From: Haliclona indistincta
Lineage: Eukaryota > Porifera > Demospongiae > Haplosclerida > Chalinidae
Length of the DNA stretch: 64,000 nucleotides
NCBI GenBank assembly: GCA_964017065.1
Contig: OZ024783.1
Location: forward strand, 1,924,134-1,988,133
Direction of reading: 5' to 3'
This document shows, in pieces, positions 46,895 through 57,631 of this stretch. A program made the position numbers and the translations under genes. Each line of letters starts with the position of its first letter. Within the stretch, counting starts at the first letter, position 1. The notes under the pieces are model-generated. The model worked only from the letters and a program-made list of their open reading frames with translations, was not told where the DNA came from and searched no databases.

Positions 46895-47190
46895 TTATTT
46901 TACTATGAATTTTATAATAATAAAATAATTAATAATTATGTCGAGCATTGGGTAGAGAAGCTAAGCTACAAGGCATTCGGGTCATCTTCAGCATTTGTGA
47001 AGATTTACAGAATGTAAGTTTCATTTTCCTGCTACAGTAGCAATTACAAAAATATTATTAATGTTTCATTGTTACTTTCGTACCCAATGAGCATGACCAC
47101 CTGGTCTTTGACTCGAATCACTGCATGATTCTAAAAATAATCATACACTCATTAAATATTTCCAACTATCGGTCATTGAACCATAGATAA
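46895..47190. promoter_or_regulatory. Distal half of the upstream block of locus G
   Basis: After the retrotransposon the receptor spacer resumes: a single 46-bp-type unit (46948), CATTTTCCTGCTACAGTAGC, then ACCTGGTCTTTGACTC and AACTATCGGTCATTGAAC. There the conserved block breaks; its continuation is at 51312, more than 4 kb away. Confidence 0.55.
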
Positions 47191-48404
47191 TACAAGAAAT
47201 TAAAAAGATTTCTATCGAAATCAAAAGGATGTAGGGTTGTGAAAACTACCACTGGTCCACATTGTAAACTAACAAGGAACAAGCATGGAATGGTAACACG
47301 TTTGACTTGCTAACAGACCATAGATCCCTACATCAGTGGCTGCTGTGGTTGGTTATAGCTAGTTCAGCTAATTGCTGTTGACTGACACCTAACGTGCATT
47401 CAGCTTGTGACAAAATATTGATCTTATGTACAGCCACTGATGTAGGGATCTATGGTCTGCTAGCAAGTCAATCGTGTTACCATTCCATGCTTGTTCCTTG
47501 TTAGTTTACAATGTGGACCAGTGGTAGATTTCACAACCCTACATCCTTTTGATTTCGATAGAAATCTTTTTAATTTCTTGTTTGTGTCCTTTTTTCTTTT
47601 TCAGCGAAGTGCAGTTTGTTTCCACCATTGGTTTAGTTTTCCTGTTGTTGGTGGCTTTTCTTTATTATTAAGAATTTTAAACTTGTAGCTAATAATAATT
47701 GTTATGCTGTACATATCAGCTCGCCTACACATGCATGCATGCATGCAGTGGATACGAGCCCCGCCCACAATTGTTTGTAGACATGTACGGCGGTTGTAAT
47801 TATCTGGCAAGCGCAGAATGGTGATCCTATATACGAGCTTACCGTTCTTCGAAGACTCCAGACAAATACATGTACATGTATGTGCTCTCCGTGATCCATA
47901 AGGCGCGCGGCGATACTCAAGCTAGTGCTCGGTCACGTGCGCTAACCACTGCTTGGTCACGTGCGTATTGCGCAATCACATCAATGGCGTCTAACACTTA
48001 GCTGACAATCATGGATCACGATCGAGAAATCGCGGAATTTATATCGACGTTTCGCTAAAAACTAAGTTCAAAAGGCACCTGCCAGGAGAATTTCACGACT
48101 GTTCATGGGTGTTTTGGTCTCGGCATTGCTCGCGTAAAGGCGCTAGGCGAGTGGAAGAAAGAAAGAAGAAGAAGAAAACGAAGATGACGAAACACGATTT
48201 TCACCGTTTTCAGGTTCGTCACTTTAGTAACAACTTCGAGCAATCTCCTTGCTACTGTAAGATGGGGCAACGCCAGAGAGCAGATTTAAGTGTCTTTTGA
48301 TCATGACCAGGCGAAATATCAGCGTTTGAACGCTAATACATGTATGTAGCCGCCATCTTGTTTTCTCGTTCAACCCTACATAGGGAGGCACTACCGTGCC
48401 TCCC
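47191..48404 (-). mobile_element. Hairpin-tailed element, family 1, copy c (HT1-c)
   Basis: It is inverted relative to copies a, b and d. Flanking TAA (47188-47190 and 48405-48407) is TTA on the other strand. Read on the minus strand: palindrome, TATGTAGGGTTGAAC, AAGATGGCGGC, CTTCTTTCTT tract, GCGCCTAGCGCC, E-boxes, terminal hairpin (47191-47590). It sits in the centre of a 20-bp palindrome (CATAGATAAT plus its reverse complement), itself flanked by ATTGAAC on both sides and absent from other loci. A ~65-codon minus-of-element frame (48109-48300) is shared by copies but shows no known domain. Confidence 0.7.
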
Positions 48405-48445
48405 TAATATTACCCTCCCGGGATTGGCAACGGATCTTCTTCTTC

Positions 48446-49570
48446 TTAGTTTTTGTTGCCTCCTCGAATGAGAAGAGTACCACCATCTGGTGGGGAAAGA
48501 AGAGAATGTAACAATTTAGCACGGTAGCTGTACAGATCTGCCAAGAATCGGAGAATCAGTTCTTGATCTTCAAACCATTCCACTCCGATCACGTGATTGA
48601 TTACTAGTGCACAAGTGGGAGGGGACGAATAAATTTTAGGAAACCACGTATCGCGAACAGTCTGTAGTGCGGGACACTGGAACACAAAGTGCGCCAGATC
48701 TTCTGAAGAGTCAGTAGAGCATAGAAGACAAGAGGACGATCTAGGCGACTGGCCACGCGGAGTGTTAAAAACTGCAGTGTGAGAGGCGAGAGAAGTTGCG
48801 TGAAGGATGAGTCTTATCCGAAGATTAGAAAGACGCGATAGTGATAGATTGTGTTTGACTTTTTCAATAATAGGAGCAGGATGACCATATCTGATAGCAG
48901 GAGGGAGGTTAACAATATGGGAGAGAGATGGCATGGTAGTTGACTCAATGGAATCACGGAATTCTTCAAAGACTAGGGTTTTAGTCAAAGCTTTCCAAGC
49001 TTTCTTGGATGGGAGATCTGAAACAAGTTCCAAGACCGATGGAAGGGAAAACGAGTCTAAGTGAGCAGAGAAGGAGTTAATCAAGCTTTGAGAAGGAGGT
49101 GGACATTGATTAGCTCGATAAATAAGAATATCGCGAGACACAGCATAATCAGGAAGAGCTAGCACATTTCTTACAAAATTTAACTGTCTATGGGCAATGA
49201 GGTAGGAAATTGGGATAGTACCACAAAGGTAATGTACACCAAGGGATGGTACATGAGATGGAACACCAAGAATAGTTCTTAAAATCTTAAGCTGAGATCT
49301 TTCCATCATTAATATCTCAGTCTTGGTAGGAGCCCATACTTCAAAACCAAACGACAGAATTGACAAAGATATTGCCTTAAAAAGTTGCAGTGAAGTAGCA
49401 GTATTAACTCCGGTATGACGAGCACCAAGGGCAGATAGAGCGTAATATGCGCTACGGGAAGAAGTGATTGATCTAGTAGTGCGGTTAACAGTTGAAGAGG
49501 ATGTAGAAAGCAAGAGGCCTAAATGACGGGCAGAGGATAGAGTTGGAATAGAAGAGTTAGAAATAGAAAC
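48446..49570 (-). pseudogene. LINE ORF2 C-terminal part, 5' truncated
   Basis: The minus-strand frame runs from about 49570 (upstream of its first ATG at 49513) to a stop at 48446. Visible features are HLGLLLS followed by SAYYALSALGARHTGVNTATSLQLFK, then LSILSFGFEVWAPTK and RSQLKILRTILGVP, the thumb region typical of non-LTR reverse transcriptases. A late Cys/His segment (CLLCSTDSSEDLAHFVFQC) corresponds to the C-terminal zinc-type motif. The catalytic FADD region is missing, so this is a 5'-truncated dead copy. Its long open frame suggests recent origin. Confidence 0.75.
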
Positions 49571-49734
49571 GGATCACGTGCGCCCAATAGCGCAATCCAT
49601 TTGAATCGCATTATGTACCGAGAAGCTCCGACCGGAAGTCACGTGCGCGAGCCGCCTTCGGCGGCTTATACTATCTACGCGCGCGCGCACGTATAGAAGC
49701 ACTATAAAGGCTTGTTTGGTGGATTGAACAGCCA

Positions 49735-50085
49735 ACAGGTTTCGGTGGTTCAGCGGTTTAGTGCGTGGTTTGTAGTGCATACGCTCCGGGTTCGATTACC
49801 AATCATGGTGTCTTTTTTATTATTTTTTTTCTCTACAAAAACTTAAGTTTTTTGTCCATTTACAACGCTCTAGACGATCTTTAGCAAGGGCAGAAGACCC
49901 GCTTTAGGACGACCTTCTCGACGATCCTTAGGCTTACCAAGGGCCGAAGGCCCGGGTTAGGACACCCTCCAGACGATCCTTAGGCTTACCATGGGCCGAA
50001 GACCCGGGTTAGGACACCCTCCCGACTTTGCACAGTTAGGAGAAGGTTTTTAGGGTTTAGGGTTTAGGATTTAGTTGTTAGGCTA
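49735..50085 (+). repeat. tRNA-derived SINE, copy 2
   Basis: A box TGGTTCAGCGG (49746-49756) and B box GGTTCGATTACC (49789-49800) are followed by three GACGATCCTTAG-type segments with GGGCCGAAGGCCCGGG. The end is CAGTTAGGAGAAGGTTTTTAGGGTTT, as in copy 1. TTAGGGTTTAGGGTTTAGG at the tail resembles telomeric DNA but is only a few units. Confidence 0.7.
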
Positions 50086-50119
50086 ATGTTTCCTAGTGTG
50101 TGCTCAGACTAGAGTCCAT

Positions 50120-50300
50120 ATTTATCACGTGATTGCCATGGCAACCAATCGGGGCTTCTCGGTACATAATGCCGTTCATACATTTTGTGGCGGGCACTCC
50201 GCGACCTGCGATTCGCACCTATTCGTTGGTGTAAACTGTTGACCTGGACGCCAGTTGTTCAAGAGAAAGCAGCAAAAGGTAAGTTGTGAGATAGCCCAAC
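50120..50300 (+). promoter_or_regulatory. Promoter-like cluster: E-box, X-box, CCAAT box and splice donor
   Basis: Within 30 bp lie ATCACGTGATT (an E-box), TTGCCATGGCAACC (a near-perfect RFX X-box palindrome) and CCAATCGG (a CCAAT box). About 130 bp downstream is a strong donor, AAAAGGTAAGTTG (near 50275). A CAG-type or TTAG acceptor follows near 50747. No long frame is found between or after these, so a non-coding transcript is possible. Whether it is active is unknown. Confidence 0.4.
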
Positions 50301-51311
50301 TTCTGGTATGGTTTGTTTCCATGAAGAATAAGGCTAGCTGTACACTTTTCGATGATTTTTATTGTACTCCTGGCTTGTTATGTTGATATTCAGGCCGATG
50401 TTTGTGGCTGTGATAGCGCATTTGTGTTTGTGGTGCATTATCTACAGAAGCTTTACTTTGGCTGGCCTAAAAGGTACTTTTTTGATGCTATCCGTGGTCT
50501 GTGCTTTGCGTAGACGTGGTTAGTTTAGAGCCACGTGTTTCCCTTGTGGTCCAGGTGACAAAAATGGTGACAACTTTGTTCATTTTTGTGGGACAGCAGC
50601 TGCCTTTCTAGACTAGTACTATGTGTGATGGGTACGTAAAACAAACAGCCTATCTATGGTGTTTTGCATGGGCCAGATCTCTTCTTCCCAGCTGATTTTA
50701 TATAGCTGTAATAACGACTTGTGTGTTACCATCTGTTTTGACTTAGGAATTGGACGTCGTAGATTTAGACTGGCTGTTCACAAAATGAGGAGAGAAAGAA
50801 AGACGTGAATGAAGCAAGAGGGATTACAACAGACAGTTGATGATCAAGTAATCCGGTCACTACCAAAGCGTAGACGTGTTCATGCTCGAAGAACAAATAT
50901 GATACACACACACTATTATTGAAAGATTATTGTCGAATTAAAATATCTAGATAATAACAAATAAGGCACGACCAATACTACTATATTTCGTTTCTCTTGC
51001 AGCTGATGTATCATTTTCAGCCGGTGTACTCTTCTTAGCAGCAGGTTGTAACTGCTTTCTTAGCACTGTACTCTTTTCTGTTGTCTTTCGATCTTTGCGT
51101 TTCAATTTTCTTCACTGAGCTGCATCTGAATACTGAAGGTAGGATCGTCCAGCATCAGCGTGATTACGTTTACAAGCAAACTACCAGCGTCCGTTGTGGT
51201 TGTAGCAGTATCTAGTGCCATAGATTCTCCACGCCTACCTTTGGTCGCCGGCGGACTGTCCGTGCGAGAAAGCGCTAATTGCCCGTGTTGCCAATCCCGG
51301 GAGGGTAATAT

Positions 51312-51510
51312 ATTATCTATGATTGAACCAAGAGGCCGCTGAGAGGACCCAGCAGATAGTAGGCCCTGCAGCACCGTCTTAACTAGCTCTGTAGCATACC
51401 ATGTGGAGACTACATAGCAGTAAAGCACATGATCAGTGATTTCGCCATAACATAAATCATAAATGCGGATCACCAACTTGTTACCACGCCTATTAATTTT
51501 TCTAGTACAT
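51312..51510 (+). promoter_or_regulatory. Proximal half of the upstream block of locus G
   Basis: The conserved upstream block resumes here: GTAGGCCCTGCAGCACCGTC, GGAGACTACATAGCAGTAAA, CACCAACTTGTTACCACGCC. It is cut again at 51511 by a MITE and at 51736 by a 1.8-kb element, leaving the gene start at 53566 with only the last ~40 bp of the block. Confidence 0.55.
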
Positions 51511-51701
51511 GTACAGCGGTTTTCGAAGATCTTGCATAAACGAGGCAAAAGCAGAAGTATGACGTTGACCAATCAAACGCACGTAAGTGAGATACACGTG
51601 ACTAGCTGAAGCTGTACACGTGACGAAAAGTGAATTTGATTGGCCAACGTCACACTTCCGCTTTTGCCTCGTTTATGCAAGATCTTCGAAAACCGCTGTA
51701 C
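51511..51701. mobile_element. MITE with 42-bp inverted ends, upstream of locus G
   Basis: GTACAGCGGTTTTCGAAGAT and the following bases to AAAAGC (51511-51552) are repeated in exact reverse at 51660-51701. Further inside, CGTTGACCAATCAAA and TTTGATTGGCCAACG continue the inversion with gaps. The interior includes ACACGTGAC repeated. No coding capacity. Confidence 0.75.
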
Positions 51702-51735
51702 TAACGCGCGGGTGCATCCTATCCCATCATAGTTC

Positions 51736-53522
51736 GGGTATGGCTAAGTTCACCCGTCCTGGTGCCGGAAGTCACGTGGCAAAGGCGTGGTTTGATATGC
51801 GCTCCGCCCCTAAATAGCCTCGCCTAGGGCCCAGGCACTGACACATCAGTGCAGTGACTCCAGTGAGCTGATGAGGGACGTGAGGATGCTCAGCTGGTCT
51901 ACACAGACAGCAGCAATCATTATCAGGTAACCAAGGGTGGGGTGTTGAGATAGTAATAATTATGTAAATAACAGAACATACTAGTGTATATTAATCATGT
52001 GTATACTGAGTTTATACACAGTTCAATGACTTGTGATTGGTATCTGTAAAGGATTTGACTTGAGGCTTAGTGGTACTGCATAGTTCAGTGTTACAATCTA
52101 CATTGCTATCGTAGTGTGTGTTGGGATAGTATAGGAGTTCGATGTGGCCGCTTTGCATGCTTTGTTGAGTAGTAAACATCTCATCTAGTTATTGTTCACA
52201 GTGACAGGATAATGTAGATTCTTATTTGTTAGTGGCTTATACACTTCCCATCGTAGATTTTGTGATCTGCGACAAAAGTTTACACTGGTATATTGAAATA
52301 AGTGGCTGCAGCAATAGCTCAATATGAGTGCCCATTTATCAGGCATTCCTATATGTACGTCTCAGGTGTTCTTCTTTATTCTCTGTTGTAGAAAGAAGAA
52401 TGCTTTTCTTCTCTGTTGTAGAAGATAAGAGGGTTTGTAGAGCTACTCTTCTCCCGAGGCAGCTAACAGATTAAAAGACGTTCTGAGCAGCAAATCTATA
52501 CCCAGAACCACCACCATCAGCTCAGACACCTATACAGCAGAGCTTGGTTTTGGTACTGTAGCGGGTGGTATGAAGAGAGGCTAGTCACCAAGTGTACCAT
52601 AAAGGTTAGCACTGTAGTACATGTAGTATCTTAGTAAGCTGGGTTCGCTCTATCGTTGACAGAGATATATAAAACCGGCAGCATAAAAGTATTATGACAG
52701 ACCAGCTGACAGAATGCTAGCATGAATAAATAGGCAGATGAGAACAGAGGTGACATGATCACATGATACAGTACAAGTTACTTGTAATAAAAATAATGTC
52801 TGTCTGACAACTAAAGGTCACAACAGTACACACTATAGCACCCTCGACAAGGTAGCCTACGGTACAGGTATACGCTTCAGAACTACTCATGTACCTGCAG
52901 CAATGCTGCTAGTAGTGATGTTTGATAACTATGATGTATTTTCACAGAGCAACTATCAGTGTCCCTGAGGAGGGCATTGTAAAGAGGAGTCCTGCTGTAT
53001 AGTTGATAGTAACATCACTCATTCTGTATGTTTTGTAAGATTCTCATGAACAGTGTGTGTGACTGGTGTCTTTCCGCCTCACAGATCTGTCGCCTGTTTG
53101 TATTGTCCTATCTTATTGTACTGTTTATGAAACTGTCCAATTGTACTTGGCTAATCACAGCATAGATAGAATAATACTAGCATAATTATATTCAAGAACA
53201 AAATTAATCTTCAGAGAGTTCAGTCATAGTTCTAGATGCATGTCTTGCAATAGATTTCTAAGAAAAAGGAAAAATCAACATTGCTACTCAATGATCAGAG
53301 GTAACTTGTGTCCAGACAAGGGCTTACACTTGGTTTGAGACCGTTGCTCGTGTACAAAAGAAGGAGAGGTTTGCTCTGGAGTAGGCAAATAAATTATACG
53401 CTAACAGTAGTAAAGTTCAAAGTTCCGCGCGCGTTGCCCGCCAGATCGGATGCAGACACTCCCCCTTTAGTCACGTGAATCTTTTACTTCCGGCATCAGG
53501 ATGGGTGAACTTAGCCATACCC
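51736..53522. mobile_element. 1,787-bp element with 10-bp target duplication (Mutator-like size)
   Basis: Ends are GGGTATGGCTAAGTTCACCC and GGGTGAACTTAGCCATACCC in inverted orientation; similarity continues through the ETS-like CCGGAAGT. ATCATAGTTC occurs directly outside both ends (51726-51735 and 53523-53532). A 10-bp duplication points towards the Mutator group. There is no transposase frame. The interior has several plausible splice signals and TATAAA-like strings but no gene I can support. Confidence 0.7.
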
Positions 53523-53565
53523 ATCATAGTTCCCGCGCCGCGATTCATCACCGCATCAGGTTACG

Positions 53566-56500
53566 ATGAGAAGACTCATCATGTTCACTCTGATCTTCTT
53601 CTGCTTCAAACTATCTTATTGGTTTGCAGATGCTCAAGACACGTAAGCACTCAGTGTTAATTGTGTGTCATTGATAATTACACTGCTGCCTTTTCCATAC
53701 TCAGATTTAGCTTGAATCTTGTACTAACAGCTGATAGAGTAGAATGCAATGGCTCCCATCCTACTGTCAGAGTGAGCACACGACTGGGAAGTGTGCTGCC
53801 AGTACGAAAGTATACCCAATGGATTCCAGTCTCAGGTAAGTCAGTCTGACTCAATGCAGCACATCACAGATTCCCAGCTTGTGATTAAGTCGATATAACA
53901 CTGGGTGCATGCATGTTGTTTTTCTTTAGACAACTGCAGTGCAGCTCATAACTTGACATTTTCAGTGTCTACGATATTTAATGGAACTACTCTCGACACA
54001 GTAGCTAACCCACACTATCAGTTCAGGATTGATCTGTCTCCTGCTGATCACTGCCATTGTTTAACTGTTGACAGTGCTACTGGTGTTATTGGTAACATTA
54101 TATTCAATCAATGGAGAGATGGGAGCTTCTGGTGTGGCAGAAACATCACTCAGCTTTGTGCCTCAAGTAGAGACAATAATACATTCTATTCTGCAGTTAT
54201 AAGTCAGAATGGACCGCTGCTAAGGGATTCGGATGATGCTCTTTTGTGTGACAATTCAACAGATGAGGCTACTATCAGTGAGTCATAATACTTGCATTAA
54301 ATAATATTACGGTGCTGTACAAGCAGGCACAACATACACATCGTAATATACACAACTTATTGAAGCTGGTTGCACAAAAGAATACTATGTATCCCTTTCA
54401 TTATTAGGCACTATGTGCACGACTGTTGATGTTTGGAAAGGAACTCTAAAATGCACTGTTAGCCGAGCTAGTCATGACGAAACTTGCTCTCTTGGTGGAA
54501 ATGGTAATTGTAGTGACGTAGATACAGTTTATACAGCAACATGATATTGCATGTGGTATACGTGTAGCTACATACATCAACGTAATGGATGAAGTAGTAA
54601 TAATTGAATGCTTCTATAAGTATGGTTATTATAAATGTGTGTGCCAGTGTGCACATCAATGTGTTAAGAAGATGTGAGTTTTGTGAATGCCGTACTGCAT
54701 AGCTACCAGAGTATGTCACTGCAATGGAGAGTGGGGACCAGTTCACTGTCATCCATCAATACAACTAGTAAAGGAACTGGTATGTTATCACAATAGGTCA
54801 AGTAAACATGCATATTGTTCATGCATGCATGTAGCTTGAATCATCTCTACCTGAAGACAGTCTCATGATTCTAAGTCAGCTACTACCAAACACTACCACC
54901 ATCACTCAGCGATTGGATCTCCTCATGAGAGCTGTGCAGCAACAACTCAACACAACACAAGGAATAACAGATACGTTTCTACAGGTATAGATTTCTTGTT
55001 TAGACATCAAAATTAATAATCTAATACGTACAGTTGATTCTGAACATTGTTGAAGATAATATGCCAATTGAGGCAAGTGTTTTTTCACTTTCATCCATCT
55101 ACAACGTCTAAAAATGATTCTAAAGTGCATGAAGATGTTAAAGGATTAAAATTTCTATTTATTTTTTATTATTCAGGCAAATTCTTTTAGTTCAGTTCCG
55201 TTTCTGTCTCTACTGGATGATGTGGCTCTTAGTCTCAGACTGAACAGAACTGTTAGCTCAAAAAATGATTTAATACGTATGTAGACAGTTATAGTGAATC
55301 TATGTGTTATGACTAGAATATCCTTTATAGGAGTGAGGATAAGAGAAGTGTTTCCTGGTAGTGGGCGTGTCACTGGTATACAAGTTGACAACAACTACAT
55401 ATCCCTACCTGGTGAAATATTTGAAAACATATCTGAATCAGGTATACATGTCAACAGTGTATAGCTAGTCCATAACATCGCTTTTCCTATTCAATAGTAT
55501 TTGTTGCATCTTATTATTTTGAGAACATCTCTAGTCTACTGCCTGAGGGAGCCCGAAAGTTAGCTTGTGAAATTTTCTGCAGCTATAACCAGATTTTTAC
55601 ACTAATTTCAGGCCTATTTCTTCACTTATTTCATCCAAACTGGCCTACAACGAATGTAAAATCCCTAATCTAACAGAGAATGTGACCATTTTCTTTGACT
55701 TGCAATTGTCTCTAGAAATGACTAGGAACACTAAATGTGTGTTTGCTAACTTGCAGTAAGTCCTATAACTAGACTGCTATAATATCAAGCATGAGCTGAG
55801 CTTTTATGTTTAGAGACAGTGTTGGTTCTGATTTTTGGAACGACAGTGGTTGCAGTACGATAAATTTTGAGAATGGTTCTGTGATGTGCTCGTGCAATCA
55901 TCTCACACACTTTGCTATTCTCCTCAGTTCTGAGCAGCCAGAAAATGTATAAGTTAATTGATATCTACAAAATTAATGTGCATAACATTATTTTTGATTT
56001 TACTGCTTCAGAATTTTCCAGCACTTTTGTTCATGATTTGGCTAATTTTCTCATCTATTTCACTGGTGTTCCTCTTGGCTACTATTCTCACATTTGTTCT
56101 ACAAAAGTCAGCCAAAGTGTATACAGATTATTAATTTTTGTTGTATCTTTTTAACTTATAGATCTCTGTGGAACATGCGTAACTATATTCACTGTATGTT
56201 GTGTGGTAGTATGTTCACTGCCCAGCTTGTCTTTACTGTGGGGATAAACAGAACTGAGAACGAGGTACTGTGACTGTCTTCAATTTCCTTTACTCTCCCG
56301 CTTTGTGCAGGCTGTCTGTTCAGCCATTGCTGTGTTGCTTCAGTACCTGTGTCTGGTGATGTTCATGTGGATGCTAATGGAGGGTGTGGTCTTGTACGTG
56401 AAACTTGTCAAAGTGTTCACAGTAGATCACAAACGCTACATTGCTTTCTTCACCATAGCAAGCTATGGTAAGTGATGCTCATGGTTTGTGCTCTGTCTAG

Positions 56501-57562
56501 TTTGGTGACTGTATACGTGCATGTAGGTATACCACTGTTATACATGATTCTAGTGGTACCTCTTGGATTCTTAGTCAACACTGAACATATCCATTATGGA
56601 TGGCGAGATGCGAATGGACAGTTGTGGTAAATAATTTATTCAGACGATGATGAACTATTAATACATGCTGTCACAGGTGTTGGATGAGTGTTGACACGAA
56701 ATTCGTTTGGGCTTATTTTGCTCCAGCCATTCTTATTAGTTTGGTAAGCTACGTAAGTGTTTTTCATAACCATAGCTCGAAACTTTGAACCATGGAAGTA
56801 CGATTTAACCACTCAGAGTTGAGTGTACAACTGTGGAATATCAGAAAGAAATTTAATGAGCTATTGTGCAAGAGTACATTTGCTCGTGACTGTATGGGCT
56901 GTACAGAACTACATTGAAAGGAAGTTTTCCTAAAGACCAATAGTGATGGAAATATCATGTGATATCACTCCATTCATAGTTATAACCTCCTGGGAATAAC
57001 AATATTTTACTAAGACAAATAAATACCAAACAACAGTTCTCAATAACAGTAATAAGGAAAAATTTAATATGGGGTGCCGTTTGTACCGAAATGACGCGAT
57101 TTAGTTAATTTATAAATCCACCCCCGATTTATATTAATTGATCACAATACATAATGTTTATAAATCTCAAATGTCATCTCAGATTTAGAAATCTGAGATT
57201 TACAAATATTTGTAAAATTAATATTAAGAAGAAGTTTTACAAATATCTAAATAGATTTATGGATTTATAAATCAAATAAAATTGATCAAGACATTTTGGT
57301 ACAAACAGCACCCCATAAATACTTAATTAGGGAGGCACGGTAGTGCCTCCCTATGTAGGGTTGAACGAGAAAAAAAGATGGCGGCTACATACAGTTCAAA
57401 CGCTGATATTTCGCCTGGTCATGAATAGTATACGTCAAAAGACACTTAAATCTGCTCTCTGGCGTTGCCCCATCTTACAGTAGCAAGGAGATTGCTCGAA
57501 GTTGTTACTAAAGTGACGAACCTGGAAACGGTGAAAATCGTGTTTCGTCATCTTCGTTTTCT

Positions 57563-57631
<69 letters not shown>

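Larger units (their letters stand above)
48411..51307. mobile_element. 2.9-kb composite element with 21-bp inverted ends
   Basis: The ends TACCCTCCCGGGATTGGCAAC and reverse complement (51287-51307) are exact, flanked by ATAT (48407-48410 and 51308-51311). The interior carries, in order, a 5'-truncated LINE reading frame on the minus strand, a tRNA-derived SINE and a promoter-like region with a splice donor. No DDE transposase is recognised. It may be a DNA transposon that accumulated retroelements, or an inverted repeat formed another way. Confidence 0.6.

Noticed and set aside
48109..48300. ORF with KKKK then FHRFQVRHFSNNFEQ shared by HT1 copies
   Set aside because: The Lys run comes from the pyrimidine tract, the frame is interrupted differently in each copy, and no domain is visible; kept only as a remark.
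50040..50075. TTTAGGGTTTAGGG run considered as interstitial telomere DNA
   Set aside because: Only two or three degenerate units, at the end of a SINE whose other copy also carries TTTTTAGGGTTT.
51102..51572. 156-residue minus-strand ORF
   Set aside because: It spans the end of the 2.9-kb element and the receptor upstream block, so it joins unrelated DNA.
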